Below, piece by piece: positions 31,975 to 41,358 of a stretch of 64,000 nt of DNA (the first letter of the stretch is position 1; every line of letters starts with the position of its first letter). This stretch comes from Staphylococcus hsinchuensis. Its GTDB lineage: Bacteria; Bacillota; Bacilli; Staphylococcales; Staphylococcaceae. A program made the translations under genes and the position numbers. The DNA is taken from NCBI RefSeq assembly GCF_038789205.1, contig NZ_CP128355.1:1984001-2048000 (forward strand). Reading direction: 5' to 3'. The notes beneath the pieces are model-generated. The model did no database searches, had not been told where the DNA came from, and saw only the letters and a list, made by a program, of their open reading frames with translations.

Positions 31975-33156
31975 CTATAATAAATGTCCCATTTTAACTT
32001 TTTTAGTATCCATATAATCTTGATTGTATTTATTTGTTGGAACAACAAGTTCTATACGTTGTGCTATATTAATACCATATGTTTCTAAGCTTTCAAACTT
32101 TTTAGGATTATTGCTTATTAAATTCACATTTTCAATACCGAAATAGTTCAATATTTCAGCTGCATCTCTATAATCACGTAAATCTTCATCAAAACCTAAT
32201 GCAACATTAGCAGTTACAGTATCATATCCTTGTTCAATCAGTTCATAGGCTTTGAGTTTATTGATTAAACCTATACCTCTACCTTCTTGAGGTAGATATA
32301 AAATCATGCCGCCATGTTGTTGAATATATTTTATAGAGGCATCAAGTTGCTCACCACAATCACAGCGTTGACTGTGGAATATATCACCTGTTAAACATGA
32401 CGAATGTATACGTACGTTTTCAGTTTTTTTAATGTCACCACTCACAATAGCTACAATTTCTTCTTTTTTATCACCAGTAGTAAAGCCATACATATCGAAT
32501 TGACCATATTGTGTAGGCAATTTAACTTTGGCTTTCGCTTCTAAGTTGGAGGGTGAAGATTTACGATATTTAACTAAATCTTCTATTGAAATCATGACAA
32601 GTTGATGTTCTTCTTTAAACGATTGTAATTCATCGCCTTTAGCCATTGTGCCATCATCATTCATTATTTCACAAATGAGTGCTGCTGGCTTTGCATTTGT
32701 CATTTTTGCTAAATCAACAGAAGCTTCTGTATGTCCTCGACGCACAAGAACACCTTCATCTTGAGCAATCAACGGGAAAAGATGTCCTGGTTTATTGAAA
32801 TCTTTAGCAGTTGCGTGCTCATTAATCAATGCTTTCGCTGTCATTGTTCTTTCAGGTGCACTTATACCTGTCGTCGTATTGACATGGTCGACACTGACTG
32901 TAAATTGCGTGCCATAAGCATCTGTATTTTGTCTTACCATTGGTTCTAATTCTAACTGATTAGCAATGTCTTTACTTATAGGTGAACAGATTAAACCTTT
33001 ACCATGCGTCGCCATAAAATTCACAGTGTCGTCTTTCATCCATTCTGTGACTGCGACTAAATCACCTTCATTTTCTCTATCTTCATCATCTACTACAATG
33101 ATACTTTCTCCTTGTTTTAAAGCTTCTAACGCTTTGTCTATACTATCTAATTGCAT
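31975..33156 (-). CDS. ribBA: Bifunctional DHBP synthase/GTP cyclohydrolase II
   Basis: 393 residues. The N-terminal half is 3,4-dihydroxy-2-butanone-4-phosphate synthase (VVDDEDRENEGDL; GHTEASVDLAK). The C-terminal half, from ~residue 205, is GTP cyclohydrolase II with the zinc cysteines in SSCLTGDIFHSQRCDCGEQ and LPQEGRGIGL. It supplies both starting branches of riboflavin synthesis. Lies 11 bases after ribE. Confidence 0.98.
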   Translation of the reverse strand: MQLDSIDKALEALKQGESIIVVDDEDRENEGDLVAVTEWMKDDTVNFMATHGKGLICSPISKDIANQLELEPMVRQNTDAYGTQFTVSVDHVNTTTGISAPERTMTAKALINEHATAKDFNKPGHLFPLIAQDEGVLVRRGHTEASVDLAKMTNAKPAALICEIMNDDGTMAKGDELQSFKEEHQLVMISIEDLVKYRKSSPSNLEAKAKVKLPTQYGQFDMYGFTTGDKKEEIVAIVSGDIKKTENVRIHSSCLTGDIFHSQRCDCGEQLDASIKYIQQHGGMILYLPQEGRGIGLINKLKAYELIEQGYDTVTANVALGFDEDLRDYRDAAEILNYFGIENVNLISNNPKKFESLETYGINIAQRIELVVPTNKYNQDYMDTKKVKMGHLL

Positions 33157-33167
33157 ACATATGCCTC

Positions 33168-33800
33168 CTAAAATCCAAACATGCTTAACTTTTCAGCTGT
33201 AAGTCCTGAATCTTTATTCGTCATTAATTTTTCAACGTATTTGAAAAGCATATCTGTTTCAATGTGCACCGAATCTCCTACACGCTTTTGATTTAAAATC
33301 GTAGCACGACGCGTTTCCGGGATAAGATGAATATCAAATTCAGTATCTTTTAATTGAAAAATAGTTAAACTTACACCATCTACAGTAATCGAACCTTGTT
33401 GCACCATTTGTTTTAATGACGATTGGGGTGGTTTGATTGTGACAATTTTTGAATTTGCAGAATCTTGAATACGCGTAACTTTCGCCACCGCATCGACGTG
33501 TCCAAGAACGAAATGTCCGCCAAAACGTCCATTGCCACTCATCGCTCTTTCTAAATTGACTTCATCACCTTGTCTCAATTTATTAAGATAAGTTTTATTT
33601 TCAGTTCCTTTAATGACTTGAACTGAAAATGATTGATGGTTAAATTCGGTTACTGTTAAACATGCACCGTTGACGTTAATTGAGTCTCCGATATGCATAC
33701 CTGATAAAATAGTTTCACAATTTATGGTTAAATTAACGACCGAATTTTGATTCGTAATTTTATTAATCGTTCCTAATTCTTCAACGATACCGGTAAACAT
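33168..33800 (-). CDS. ribE: Riboflavin synthase alpha chain
   Basis: 210 residues made of two homologous lumazine-binding repeats: MFTGIVEELGTI and GDSINVNGACLTV in the first, GHFVLGHVDAVAKV and GSITVDGVSLTIF in the second. It dismutates two lumazines into riboflavin and pyrimidine. Five bases separate it from ribD. Confidence 0.97.
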   Translation of the reverse strand: MFTGIVEELGTINKITNQNSVVNLTINCETILSGMHIGDSINVNGACLTVTEFNHQSFSVQVIKGTENKTYLNKLRQGDEVNLERAMSGNGRFGGHFVLGHVDAVAKVTRIQDSANSKIVTIKPPQSSLKQMVQQGSITVDGVSLTIFQLKDTEFDIHLIPETRRATILNQKRVGDSVHIETDMLFKYVEKLMTNKDSGLTAEKLSMFGF

Positions 33801-33805
33801 TTAAT

Positions 33806-34849
33806 TCACTTCTTTCGCAATTCTAATTTAATATTTTGCTCAAGCATACGTGTATTTACAATTTCGAATTGTGATACATTTGCTAAATCTGTCACTTCAG
33901 TAGTTTGGAAAAATTGATACTTTCCTGAACCACCAATGATTTTCGGGGCATAATATATAATAAGTTCATTGATAAAATCTGATTGGAGAAATTCAGAAGT
34001 CACTGTCGGTCCTGATTCTACAAGCACGCGACCTATACCTTGTTGATATAAATCTTTTAATATATTTTCAATAGAACATTGAGTTAAATATTTGATATTG
34101 ATTTGACTATGTGGACTTTCTAGTTGTTTATTTTCTGTATAAATCCAAATTGGTTGTGGCGGTTCTTTAAAAATGTCTAAATCAAAATTTATTTGGCCTG
34201 ATTTAGATAACACCACTCTTAGTGGATTTTTACCATTTTCAATACGTGTCGTATATTGTGGGTTATCAGCATCTAGTGTGCCACGACCGGTCAATACTGC
34301 ATCGTGATTATGACGCAACGCAAAGACATCTTGTTTGACCTGTGGATTTGTAATCCATTTGCTTTGAGCTTCGTCCGTTGCTTGTTTGCCATCTAAACTA
34401 CAAGAAACTTTGACTGTTACTTCAGGCAAACCCTGTTGTTTCGAAATAAAGAAGTCGTGATATAAAGCTTCCGCTTCTTCTATAGGTCGATATTCAACTT
34501 CAATACCAGCATTTTGTAATATTGCGTCACCTTCAGATTCTAACGTTGTATCTTTAACAGCGTAGATGACTTTCTTCAGCCCATGTTCAATTATTTTATT
34601 TACACAAGGAGGTGTAGAACCGTAATGTGTACATGGTTCTAACGAGATATAAATCGTTCCGCCTCTTGCTTGATCTTGAGCCATATCCAACGCTTGTACC
34701 TCAGCATGTTTATCACCTTGTCTTAAATGCGCACCAATGCCTACGATACGTCCTGCATTTACTACAACAGAGCCAACGGGTGGATTTACCCCAGTTTGAC
34801 CGTCAACCATTTTAGCTAATTGAATTGCATAATTTAAATAATGACTCAC
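33806..34849 (-). CDS. ribD: Bifunctional riboflavin deaminase/reductase
   Basis: About 347 residues starting at the GTG at 34849 (reads MSHYLNYAIQLAK). GAGGTGAT lies upstream; the longer frame starting at 34873 runs inside the riboswitch terminator, so it is unlikely. Deaminase domain: HAEVQALDMA and SLEPCTHYGSTPPCVN (zinc His and Cys). Reductase domain from ~145: VTVKVSCSLDGK and VLVESGPTV. It does the second and third steps from GTP. First gene of the operon. Confidence 0.96.
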   Translation of the reverse strand: MSHYLNYAIQLAKMVDGQTGVNPPVGSVVVNAGRIVGIGAHLRQGDKHAEVQALDMAQDQARGGTIYISLEPCTHYGSTPPCVNKIIEHGLKKVIYAVKDTTLESEGDAILQNAGIEVEYRPIEEAEALYHDFFISKQQGLPEVTVKVSCSLDGKQATDEAQSKWITNPQVKQDVFALRHNHDAVLTGRGTLDADNPQYTTRIENGKNPLRVVLSKSGQINFDLDIFKEPPQPIWIYTENKQLESPHSQINIKYLTQCSIENILKDLYQQGIGRVLVESGPTVTSEFLQSDFINELIIYYAPKIIGGSGKYQFFQTTEVTDLANVSQFEIVNTRMLEQNIKLELRKK

Positions 34850-34868
34850 TTTATCACCTCTAAAAAAA

Positions 34869-34897
34869 TACACCTAAAATATAAAATTTCAGGTGTA
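34869..34897 (-). terminator. FMN-riboswitch terminator
   Basis: TACACCT/AGGTGTA hairpin whose inner part is also self-complementary, followed by TTTTTT and then the ribD ribosome site. It is the expression platform of the aptamer at 35057-35189. Confidence 0.85.
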
Positions 34898-35056
34898 GGT
34901 AAAATCGGTATAACATTTATACTAGTTTGAAGATGTACGTATATCCGATGAAAAAATCATGAAATAAATACATACTCGTCCCTCATATAAAATACTCGTT
35001 TATTAAAAAAGTGCATCTTTAAGAAACACTGTGTTAATAACAGTTTGCTATACTTC

Positions 35057-35189
35057 ATTCTTTCTACCATCCAGACTTTACTGTCGGCTCTAGATTCTCA
35101 CTAGATCAGCCACATTCGCACTAATGCAAACGCAGGTCGCAGGCTTTAGTTTACTGCCGGTTGGGAATTTCACCCTGCCCCGAAAGAAT
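35057..35189 (-). promoter_or_regulatory. FMN riboswitch (RFN element) of the rib operon
   Basis: Minus-strand landmarks in order: TTCGGGGCAGGGTGAAATTC, CCCAACCGGCAGTAAAC, AGCCTGCGACCTGCG, GGCTGATCTAGTGAGAATC and AGAGCCGACAGTAAAGTCTG, GGATGGTAGAAAG. The closing stem pairs ATTCTTTC with GAAAGAAT. FMN binding ends transcription before ribD. The remaining bases of the 34850-35326 gap are AT-rich linker and the promoter region. Confidence 0.97.
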
Positions 35190-35326
35190 TCATATGAAAT
35201 TGTGAAATGATGTTTGAGTCAAGTAACCTTTCCTCAAGTTACGATAATATCGTACTACATTTTTAATTAAAAAACAATTCTTAGTGATTATATCGGCATT
35301 GAACCTCTGTTAATTAATATATTTAT

Positions 35327-36796
35327 TTAATTATTTTTTGTCAAATGCTTTACTACATTCACTGCTTGTTTAACAATCATTGTTACACCATTACGAGATT
35401 GATTGATTCCATTTGTTAATTGACCTATCGCATACATGTTATCTAAAGTACCATATCTCGGACTAATGACTTGATTTGTTTCAGCTAATATTTGAATTCC
35501 ACCTAGTGGATGTGCTTGTATCACTTGTCTATTTTCCATATTTATAATGAGTTGATCATCTTCATCCAAATCTGCGAGTTGTGTCTTAGAACCCGTAGCA
35601 TTAATAACGACATCAAATTGTTGTTTCGTCTCTTGTTGATCTTTAAATTCAAAGTGAAATTGTTTGTCATCATATTCAATGTTTTCTAGTCCTGATTTAA
35701 TTTCAATTTGACCTGATTGAATATAATCTACGAGTAATCGAGCTGTTTCTGGAGGCATAGGATTACTATTATCTTTAAGCACCCAACTATATTCAGATAA
35801 AAAACGCTTTTGGTCTTTACGACTCAGACTATTCCAAATCCAATTTAAATTTTCTTTAGCATTTTCTAGTAAGCTTTGTAATTTACCTAATTCGATTGGA
35901 TGATTTAAATCATATGTTAAGTCATCGATAGGATTGCCTACTCTACGTTCTATTAACTGTTTAATTGGTAAGTCATAACGTGCACAATCTTTTAAAAATA
36001 ACTTTATGACTTTTTCTAATGGCGCATTGCCGAAATGTTCCTTTTTCAATTGGTTTAATTGCACAGGAGTTAAATGTTCAAAGTGAACTTCAGGCATTTC
36101 CCCACGCACACTTGGCAATTGTCCCTTCCTACTTGTCATCGTTATAGGTAAGTTAGGATGATGCGACACGACGTATCTTATAACATCTAAACTAGCTAAA
36201 CCTGTACCTACTACTGCAATGCGTTCTGTTTCGTCAACTTCGTCTAGTGTATTATAAGTTGGATATGGTGTATGTATATACCCTTTCTTTCCTTTCAATT
36301 GATATGGATCATGGTATGACATTGTCCCAATAGTTAAGAATACAACATCGTATTTTTTACATTTACCTATTTCTTCAGAGGTGCAGACATTATATATAAC
36401 GTTTGTTTGCCCTATACCTGCTTCTATAAATACTTCTTGAACTTGTTGTTCGATCAAGTGGATATTCTCAAATTGTTCATTGTACTTTTGTATAAAACTC
36501 TTCATGTAATGACCAAAGAGAAATCTCGGTAAATATTCAGGATGCTTATATTTAAATGTCGACTGGTGTTCATACCAATTGAAAAACTCTCTTTTATTGT
36601 CTAAATTTAACGACATTTGTTCGGCAGGCAAATTGATTAATAATTGCTCACTATCATTTTGAAATGGAATGCCCTGTCCTATATTTTTCGTACTATCATA
36701 CGCATCAATGTGCATTTTTGAAAAATTTTTATTTTTAACTAACTCTCTGAGAATGCTGACTCCAGCGGTCCCCGTTCCTATAATGGCTATTCTCAT
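35327..36796 (-). CDS. FAD/NAD(P)-binding protein of unknown substrate
   Basis: About 489 residues from the ATG at 36796. N-terminal Rossmann motif RIAIIGTGTAGVSIL, a HNPGQGIPF-like stretch (DSTKNIGQGIPFQND), LLINLPAEQMSL, and a second dinucleotide motif VAVVGTGLASLDVIRYV. This matches the FAD-NAD(P)-binding family (HI/YdhS-like) seen in many staphylococci. No partner gene nearby. The reaction is unknown. The gap to the divergent OpuCC-like gene is 170 bases. Confidence 0.8.
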   Translation of the reverse strand: MRIAIIGTGTAGVSILRELVKNKNFSKMHIDAYDSTKNIGQGIPFQNDSEQLLINLPAEQMSLNLDNKREFFNWYEHQSTFKYKHPEYLPRFLFGHYMKSFIQKYNEQFENIHLIEQQVQEVFIEAGIGQTNVIYNVCTSEEIGKCKKYDVVFLTIGTMSYHDPYQLKGKKGYIHTPYPTYNTLDEVDETERIAVVGTGLASLDVIRYVVSHHPNLPITMTSRKGQLPSVRGEMPEVHFEHLTPVQLNQLKKEHFGNAPLEKVIKLFLKDCARYDLPIKQLIERRVGNPIDDLTYDLNHPIELGKLQSLLENAKENLNWIWNSLSRKDQKRFLSEYSWVLKDNSNPMPPETARLLVDYIQSGQIEIKSGLENIEYDDKQFHFEFKDQQETKQQFDVVINATGSKTQLADLDEDDQLIINMENRQVIQAHPLGGIQILAETNQVISPRYGTLDNMYAIGQLTNGINQSRNGVTMIVKQAVNVVKHLTKNN

Positions 36797-36968
36797 AATA
36801 CACATCCTATCTCAATTTCTGTACATTTCAGTATACCAATTTAACATAATAATAAACAAAATTACGTAACTTTGCTTAAAATGAGTACTAAGTTATAAAA
36901 TTCTAAAAACTATGTTAACATTTATACATTATAAGAATTAATTATTAAACTAATTAAGGGGCAAAATC

Positions 36969-37895
36969 ATGCGAAAATATAAATATTTAACTTTAGTTAT
37001 TATTTTAAGTACTTTGGTGCTAGCTTCATGTGATTTACCAGGATTAGGCGGAGGCAATGCTAAAAAACAAGTGAAAATTTCAGCTTTAGCTACGAGTGAA
37101 TCTCAAATTATGGCATATTTAATTAAAGAGCAAATTGAACACGATACCCACCATAAAATTGAAGGCTCAATTATTAACAATTTAGGCTCAGCTACGATCC
37201 AACATAATGCACTATTAAAAGGTGACGCCGATATTAACAGTACACGCTACACTGGAACAGATTTAACAGGTGTGCTCAAGCATAAACCCATTTCTGATTC
37301 CAAAAAAGCAACCGAAATCACCCAAAAACAATTTAACAAGAAATTCGATCAAACATTTTTTGATTCTTACGGTTTTGAAAATACGTTTGCCTTTGTAGTA
37401 ACGAAAGAAACTGCTAAAAAATATAATCTGCATACAGTTTCCGACTTAAAAAAAATAAAGGACAAAGTTAAAGTTGGTACAGATACCACTTGGATTAAAC
37501 GCGGTGGCGACGGTTATGGTCCATTTAAAAAACATTACGGATTTGGTTTTAGCAATTTAAAACCTATGCAAATCGGATTAGTGTATGATGCCCTCAAAAA
37601 TAAAAAATTAGACGTTGCATTAGGTTATACCACTGATGGTAGAATTGCAGCATATGATTTAGTCGTATTAAAAGACGATAAAAATTTCTTCCCGCCGTAC
37701 GATGCGAGTGCAGTCGCGCCAAATAAATTACTTAAAAAACATCCAGAAATTAAACAATCGATTGAGAAATTAAAAGGTACAATCGATACAAAACAAATGC
37801 AAAAATTAAATTATCAAGCTGATGGCGAAGGCAAAGAACCTGCAATTATCGCTGAAGAATTCTTAAAGAAACATCATTATTTCGATAACAAATAA
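36969..37895 (+). CDS. Orphan osmoprotectant-binding lipoprotein, OpuCC-like
   Basis: 308 residues. A signal peptide ends in the lipobox LASC, with Cys21 as the lipidation site. The mature part is a type II binding protein of the glycine betaine/carnitine/choline OpuC/ProX family (GSATIQHNALLKGDADINSTRYTGTDLTG in pieces: NALLKGDADINSTRYTGTD; later GLVYDALKNKKLDVALGYTTDG in pieces: YDALKNKKLDVALGYTTDG). No ATPase or permease gene is near, unlike the opuCABCD operon. ATG follows AGGGGC. Ligand class is inferred from family. Confidence 0.88.
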   Translation: MRKYKYLTLVIILSTLVLASCDLPGLGGGNAKKQVKISALATSESQIMAYLIKEQIEHDTHHKIEGSIINNLGSATIQHNALLKGDADINSTRYTGTDLTGVLKHKPISDSKKATEITQKQFNKKFDQTFFDSYGFENTFAFVVTKETAKKYNLHTVSDLKKIKDKVKVGTDTTWIKRGGDGYGPFKKHYGFGFSNLKPMQIGLVYDALKNKKLDVALGYTTDGRIAAYDLVVLKDDKNFFPPYDASAVAPNKLLKKHPEIKQSIEKLKGTIDTKQMQKLNYQADGEGKEPAIIAEEFLKKHHYFDNK

Positions 37896-37978
37896 TATTC
37901 TCAGTCTAAATATGTATCGTACATTGATGTACGTATAAAGCACTGTAGTGTTACTCTATTTTTAAGGAAGTGAGTATT

Positions 37979-38056
37979 ATGAAATTCGTTCTAAAACTGA
38001 TTGCAACATTAATATTATTGATGTTTATCTTTAGTGGAAAAAATAAAGCTTATTAA
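37979..38056 (+). CDS. Putative 25-residue membrane peptide
   Basis: MKFVLKLIATLILLMFIFSG followed by KNKAY and a stop. AAGGAAGTGAG precedes the ATG at proper distance, and a strong terminator follows at 38105. One hydrophobic helix with a basic tail; no family is recognised. It could be a small membrane regulator or a type I toxin-like peptide. Whether it is transcribed with the OpuCC-like gene is not clear. Confidence 0.5.
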   Translation: MKFVLKLIATLILLMFIFSGKNKAY

Positions 38057-38104
38057 TTGAATAAGTACTGAATCACTTAATGATTCAGTTTGCAATAAAA
38101 ACTA

Positions 38105-38139
38105 AGAGTCTGAGACATCTATTTTTGTCTCAGACTCTT
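38105..38139 (+). terminator. Terminator after the small peptide
   Basis: AGAGTCTGAGACA and TGTCTCAGACTCT with a short loop, then TTTTC. It is the TGAGACA type found at the end of the interspersed repeat. Confidence 0.9.
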
Positions 38140-38194
38140 TTTCAATTACTACATTTTAATTTTTCAAGAAACTTGCACACATTTTCTTTAATAT

Positions 38195-38244
38195 AAAAGA
38201 GCAGAAACAACAACAATTTCAAGTGTCGCCTTTTCTGCTCTTTT
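38195..38244 (-). terminator. Terminator after sagB
   Basis: AAAAGAGCAGAAA and TTTCTGCTCTTTT separated by a ~24-base loop, ending in T's on the minus strand. Confidence 0.75.
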
Positions 38245-38255
38245 AATTAATATAT

Positions 38256-39107
38256 TTACTTTTTATGTTTAGCATCGTCTTTGTATACGAAGTATTTGTA
38301 ATATTTACCTTCTGTCTTCATGTTGTCATAGAAATCAGCCATAATCTTCGCATTACTTTTTGCCCATTTAATATCCGTAGCGTATTGATGTTCACCAGGA
38401 TTTTTAGGATTCCATCTCATACTATATAGCGTATTTTGATCTTTGTGTGATAAGAAATGTTTGTGGATAAATTGCGCCCCGCCGTCAATGGCTTTCTCAG
38501 GCGTATCCCAACCATGTTTCTTAGCATATTCGCCACCCGTTTTCACTGGGTCTTCATCTAATGCACCAACTCCAAAGAAATTATAGTATTTTTTTCCATC
38601 TATTTTAACACCACTTGAAAGTTCACTCTTAGCTGAACCTGTTTCAAGTAATGCATGAGATATTAAATAAACTTCATTTACATGATGACGCTTTGCAGCT
38701 TGAATGAAATCATCTGAATGTTTAAGTAATGTCGGATTGTCTAAAAGCATACGCTTAATTCTATTGTCATCGATGCCTTGATATTTATCTAACTCTAAAA
38801 ATTGATATTTTTGTGTATCATCATCAATGAGAGCTTCACTGTTCATAGCCGATTTAATCTCAGTTGATGAAGCGTCTCTCCAATTCTCTTTCTTTTTATC
38901 TGAAGTTTGTTGACTCGTGTGGTTATCAATTTGTTTGTTAGCAGCTTTATGTAAAGACACATTCAAATTTTCTACTTTTTCTTGTTCTTTAACGTGCTTA
39001 AAGAATATTTGATCTGAAATCATTGAGAAAACAATGACTACAGTTATGCCCAAAACAATTAACAATCCACCAATTGTTAAAAGCGAGCGTTTTTTCTGTT
39101 TCGTCAT
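38256..39107 (-). CDS. sagB: Membrane-bound endo-beta-N-acetylglucosaminidase SagB
   Basis: About 283 residues from the ATG at 39107 after GAGGTG. One membrane helix near residues 10-32 (LLTIGGLLIVLGITVVIVFS) anchors an extracellular glucosaminidase domain (Auto_2): LISHALLETGSAKSELS with the catalytic Glu, KKYYNFFGVGALDEDP and AIDGGAQFIHKHFL. From memory SagB of S. aureus trims nascent glycan chains together with SpdC and stands at the same locus beside sigS. That role is inferred by homology. Confidence 0.92.
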   Translation of the reverse strand: MTKQKKRSLLTIGGLLIVLGITVVIVFSMISDQIFFKHVKEQEKVENLNVSLHKAANKQIDNHTSQQTSDKKKENWRDASSTEIKSAMNSEALIDDDTQKYQFLELDKYQGIDDNRIKRMLLDNPTLLKHSDDFIQAAKRHHVNEVYLISHALLETGSAKSELSSGVKIDGKKYYNFFGVGALDEDPVKTGGEYAKKHGWDTPEKAIDGGAQFIHKHFLSHKDQNTLYSMRWNPKNPGEHQYATDIKWAKSNAKIMADFYDNMKTEGKYYKYFVYKDDAKHKK

Positions 39108-39296
39108 TTTCACACCTCATGAGGAATAATTAAATATAAAATGATTGACGTTAACTTAAAATTTATATGACTTTCTTATAAGTTAACTTTCCTTTTTTCT
39201 ATCTGGTACCAAATTCTAACACTAAATAAACGAACGTACAATTTAATACCTTGGTTGTTACATATTCATAAAAAAAGTAATGAAAGTTTAATTTCA

Positions 39297-39521
39297 TTAC
39301 TCTTGACTTTTATCGTACTCCATTATAATAAAACTAACGGCTTGTGATCTATTTTTATAATAATAACGGTTTAAATCGACCGCTCCCTCTACTTCACCTT
39401 CGCGATATTTCATTTCTTTCGTTACATTATTTATCATTACAAAATCAGATTTGTCTTTTATAACGTCTAAATCATTATGTTTTGCGAAAAAATGTTCCAA
39501 GTTTAAAAGTGCGTAATCCAT
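39297..39521 (-). CDS. Conserved small protein of unknown function next to sigS
   Basis: 74 residues, mixed charge, no membrane segment. ATG at 39521 has a perfect AGGAGGTA site. A hairpin with GTAATGAAA/TTTCATTAC overlaps the stop codon and is followed by T's on the minus strand, serving as terminator. It is divergent from sigS. No domain recognised. Confidence 0.7.
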   Translation of the reverse strand: MDYALLNLEHFFAKHNDLDVIKDKSDFVMINNVTKEMKYREGEVEGAVDLNRYYYKNRSQAVSFIIMEYDKSQE

Positions 39522-39737
39522 ATGTACCTCCTAAAAATATTAAAAAGATAACAAAATATCAATAAAGTGTTATATCTTAATTTAAAAAACGTGTTAATTA
39601 CTTAAAAGTGCAAATTTTTAGTTCTACGCCTACTATTTAACACCCTTTTAGTAGATTTAGCAAATGAAAATTTATAAAAATCCCATTAAGCTTTGATTAT
39701 CCGGAAATTCTCGTGTATGTACAACATTGGAGCTACT

Positions 39738-40214
39738 ATGACTTTTGAGCAATTTCACGATAAGCACCAATATATTATTCACTGTGTGTTGAAGCAATAT
39801 CAAGTTAAATATCAATATGATGAATATTACCAGCAATTATTAATCAAGATGTGGCAACTATTTCTTGATTATAATTGCAGTAAATCATCCTCAATTAAAA
39901 ACCATCTATTTATACGCCTCAAATACTATCTCATCGATTTATTTCGTCAACAAGGTGCATCGCTCACCAACCTAAACTTAGAAGATCACACTAATGATTT
40001 ACTTAGTTATGATGATTCTGAATTTACCCTATCACTCGAGCAATTCCGCACTATTCTCACTAACCAAGAACAACAATGGCTAGAGTTAAAGCTTGCAGGC
40101 TTTACACAACAGGAAATGGCACATCAACTTAATTGTTCGACCTCTACTCTTAAAAATTATCAAAAACGCGTACGCCAGAAATTTATAAATAACTATTTTG
40201 AAATGAAAAGGTGA
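39738..40214 (+). CDS. sigS: ECF-like sigma factor SigS
   Basis: 158 residues from the ATG at 39738 (MTFEQFHDKHQY), preceded by TTGGAGC. Region 2 is YQYDEYYQQLLIKMWQLFLD with LFIRLKYYLIDLFRQQ; region 4 is LTNQEQQWLELKLAGFTQQE and TSTLKNYQKRVRQK. The YDEYYQ/LIKMWQL block and LIDLFRQQ match S. aureus SigS as I recall it, at the same locus. It would guide stress transcription. No anti-sigma gene is adjacent; the next gene is ComK-like, seven bases on. Confidence 0.88.
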   Translation: MTFEQFHDKHQYIIHCVLKQYQVKYQYDEYYQQLLIKMWQLFLDYNCSKSSSIKNHLFIRLKYYLIDLFRQQGASLTNLNLEDHTNDLLSYDDSEFTLSLEQFRTILTNQEQQWLELKLAGFTQQEMAHQLNCSTSTLKNYQKRVRQKFINNYFEMKR

Positions 40215-40221
40215 TTTTTAT

Positions 40222-40644
40222 ATGTCTCAATTAACAAAAATCTTATATTTCAAGACTGTACTGAGTTACGAACCATTGACGTTATGTCAGTTTACGACAC
40301 ATCAATTTACCTATCCTACAACGATTACACGCACACTCAAATATTTTCTTGAAACATATCAATTATCATTCGATCTTCAATGTAAAAAAGCTAAACAGTT
40401 ATTAAAAATTCGTAAGTTAGTCCCTTTAGTCGTATCAAAAGACATTATTTTATTTCCTGTTAAAACGCAACGTGCCCCTCTACAATATTATATTAATGCC
40501 GCAGCAATTACAGGTATAACTTCAAAAGGCAATCAAACTTATATATTTTTTGAAAATACAACATATATTATTTTAGATGTCCCCTATACGCTCGTTTATA
40601 AAAAATGGCAAGAAAGCCTAACACTTTCTCACCTTTTAACTTAA
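40222..40644 (+). CDS. ComK-like protein co-transcribed with sigS
   Basis: 140 residues. The C-terminal two thirds resemble ComK: VPLVVSKDIILFPVKTQRA parallels the PPIMVDPSNQIFLFPTLS block of Bacillus ComK, followed by WISH-like YYINAAAITGI and YIILDVPYTLVYKKWQ. The N-terminal part of ComK is reduced. It may be a competence or stress regulator working with SigS. ATG after AAAGGTGAT; the stop abuts the convergent gene's stop. Confidence 0.7.
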   Translation: MSQLTKILYFKTVLSYEPLTLCQFTTHQFTYPTTITRTLKYFLETYQLSFDLQCKKAKQLLKIRKLVPLVVSKDIILFPVKTQRAPLQYYINAAAITGITSKGNQTYIFFENTTYIILDVPYTLVYKKWQESLTLSHLLT

Positions 40645-41085
40645 TTATTTATTAAACTTATAAGCTAACAACTTTTTAGTAAAATATGCAGTAACTTGTT
40701 TAATAAAGTATAAACTTAGAACAATGAGAAGTATGGAACCTATAAATGACAACGCTACAATAATCATCGATACGTTACCACCAGAGCTCATTAATGATTG
40801 AACCACTGCTAAGCTTAATAAAAAGCCAAATAAAAATAGGCCAATTAATACAATGTATGTTATGAGTATTAATATCAATAATAAAAATAACTGTGTAGGT
40901 GTCATCTTTTGTCTTTTGAATATATATTTACGCAAAAACTGGTTAGAGAACGCAATAGGTTTGTTTACTATTTCATTATCTTGATCATTAATTGTAGAAA
41001 GTACATCATCTAATTGTTGTCGTTCATTTCTATTAAGAAACCATAATTGTTTTCGAACCTTTTCTTTAAAAACATTTAATTTCAT
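40645..41085 (-). CDS. Two-helix membrane protein, HAAS/DUF1700-like
   Basis: 146 residues. The N-terminal ~60 form a charged helical region (KEKVRKQLWFLNRNERQQLDD) like the HAAS domain of DUF1700/DUF1129 proteins; two membrane helices follow (LFLLLILILITYIVLIGLFL and MIIVALSFIGSILLIVLSLY). Function unknown. Converges on the ComK-like gene with no gap. Confidence 0.7.
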   Translation of the reverse strand: MKLNVFKEKVRKQLWFLNRNERQQLDDVLSTINDQDNEIVNKPIAFSNQFLRKYIFKRQKMTPTQLFLLLILILITYIVLIGLFLFGFLLSLAVVQSLMSSGGNVSMIIVALSFIGSILLIVLSLYFIKQVTAYFTKKLLAYKFNK

Positions 41086-41228
41086 ATTTCAAACACCTTT
41101 CTAAAAATAGCGAAATCCAACTATTTAATCATATTATATCAGACAAAGAATTCTTTATTTACCTACCTATTTATATTTATTTTTGATTACAACATTAATA
41201 AAGTACTTGCTTATAAATACAATAAAAA

Positions 41229-41262
41229 GCCAGTAAATGAGTTTTTAAATTCATTTACTGGC
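41229..41262 (-). terminator. Terminator after transaldolase
   Basis: GCCAGTAAATGA/TCATTTACTGGC, 10-base loop, then TTTTTATT on the minus strand. Confidence 0.9.
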
Positions 41263-41358
41263 ATTCTTAATTTATATAACTTAACGCATAGTCTTAAATA
41301 TCTACACTTTCGTGTAACCAAGACACTATTTAAACTACATTTACAATAATCTTTTGAA

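Noticed and set aside
39636..39650. TTTAACACCCTTTTA shared by the sigS upstream region and the gap near 49190.
   Set aside because: A 15-base match is expected about once or twice by chance in a window of this size and the flanks differ.
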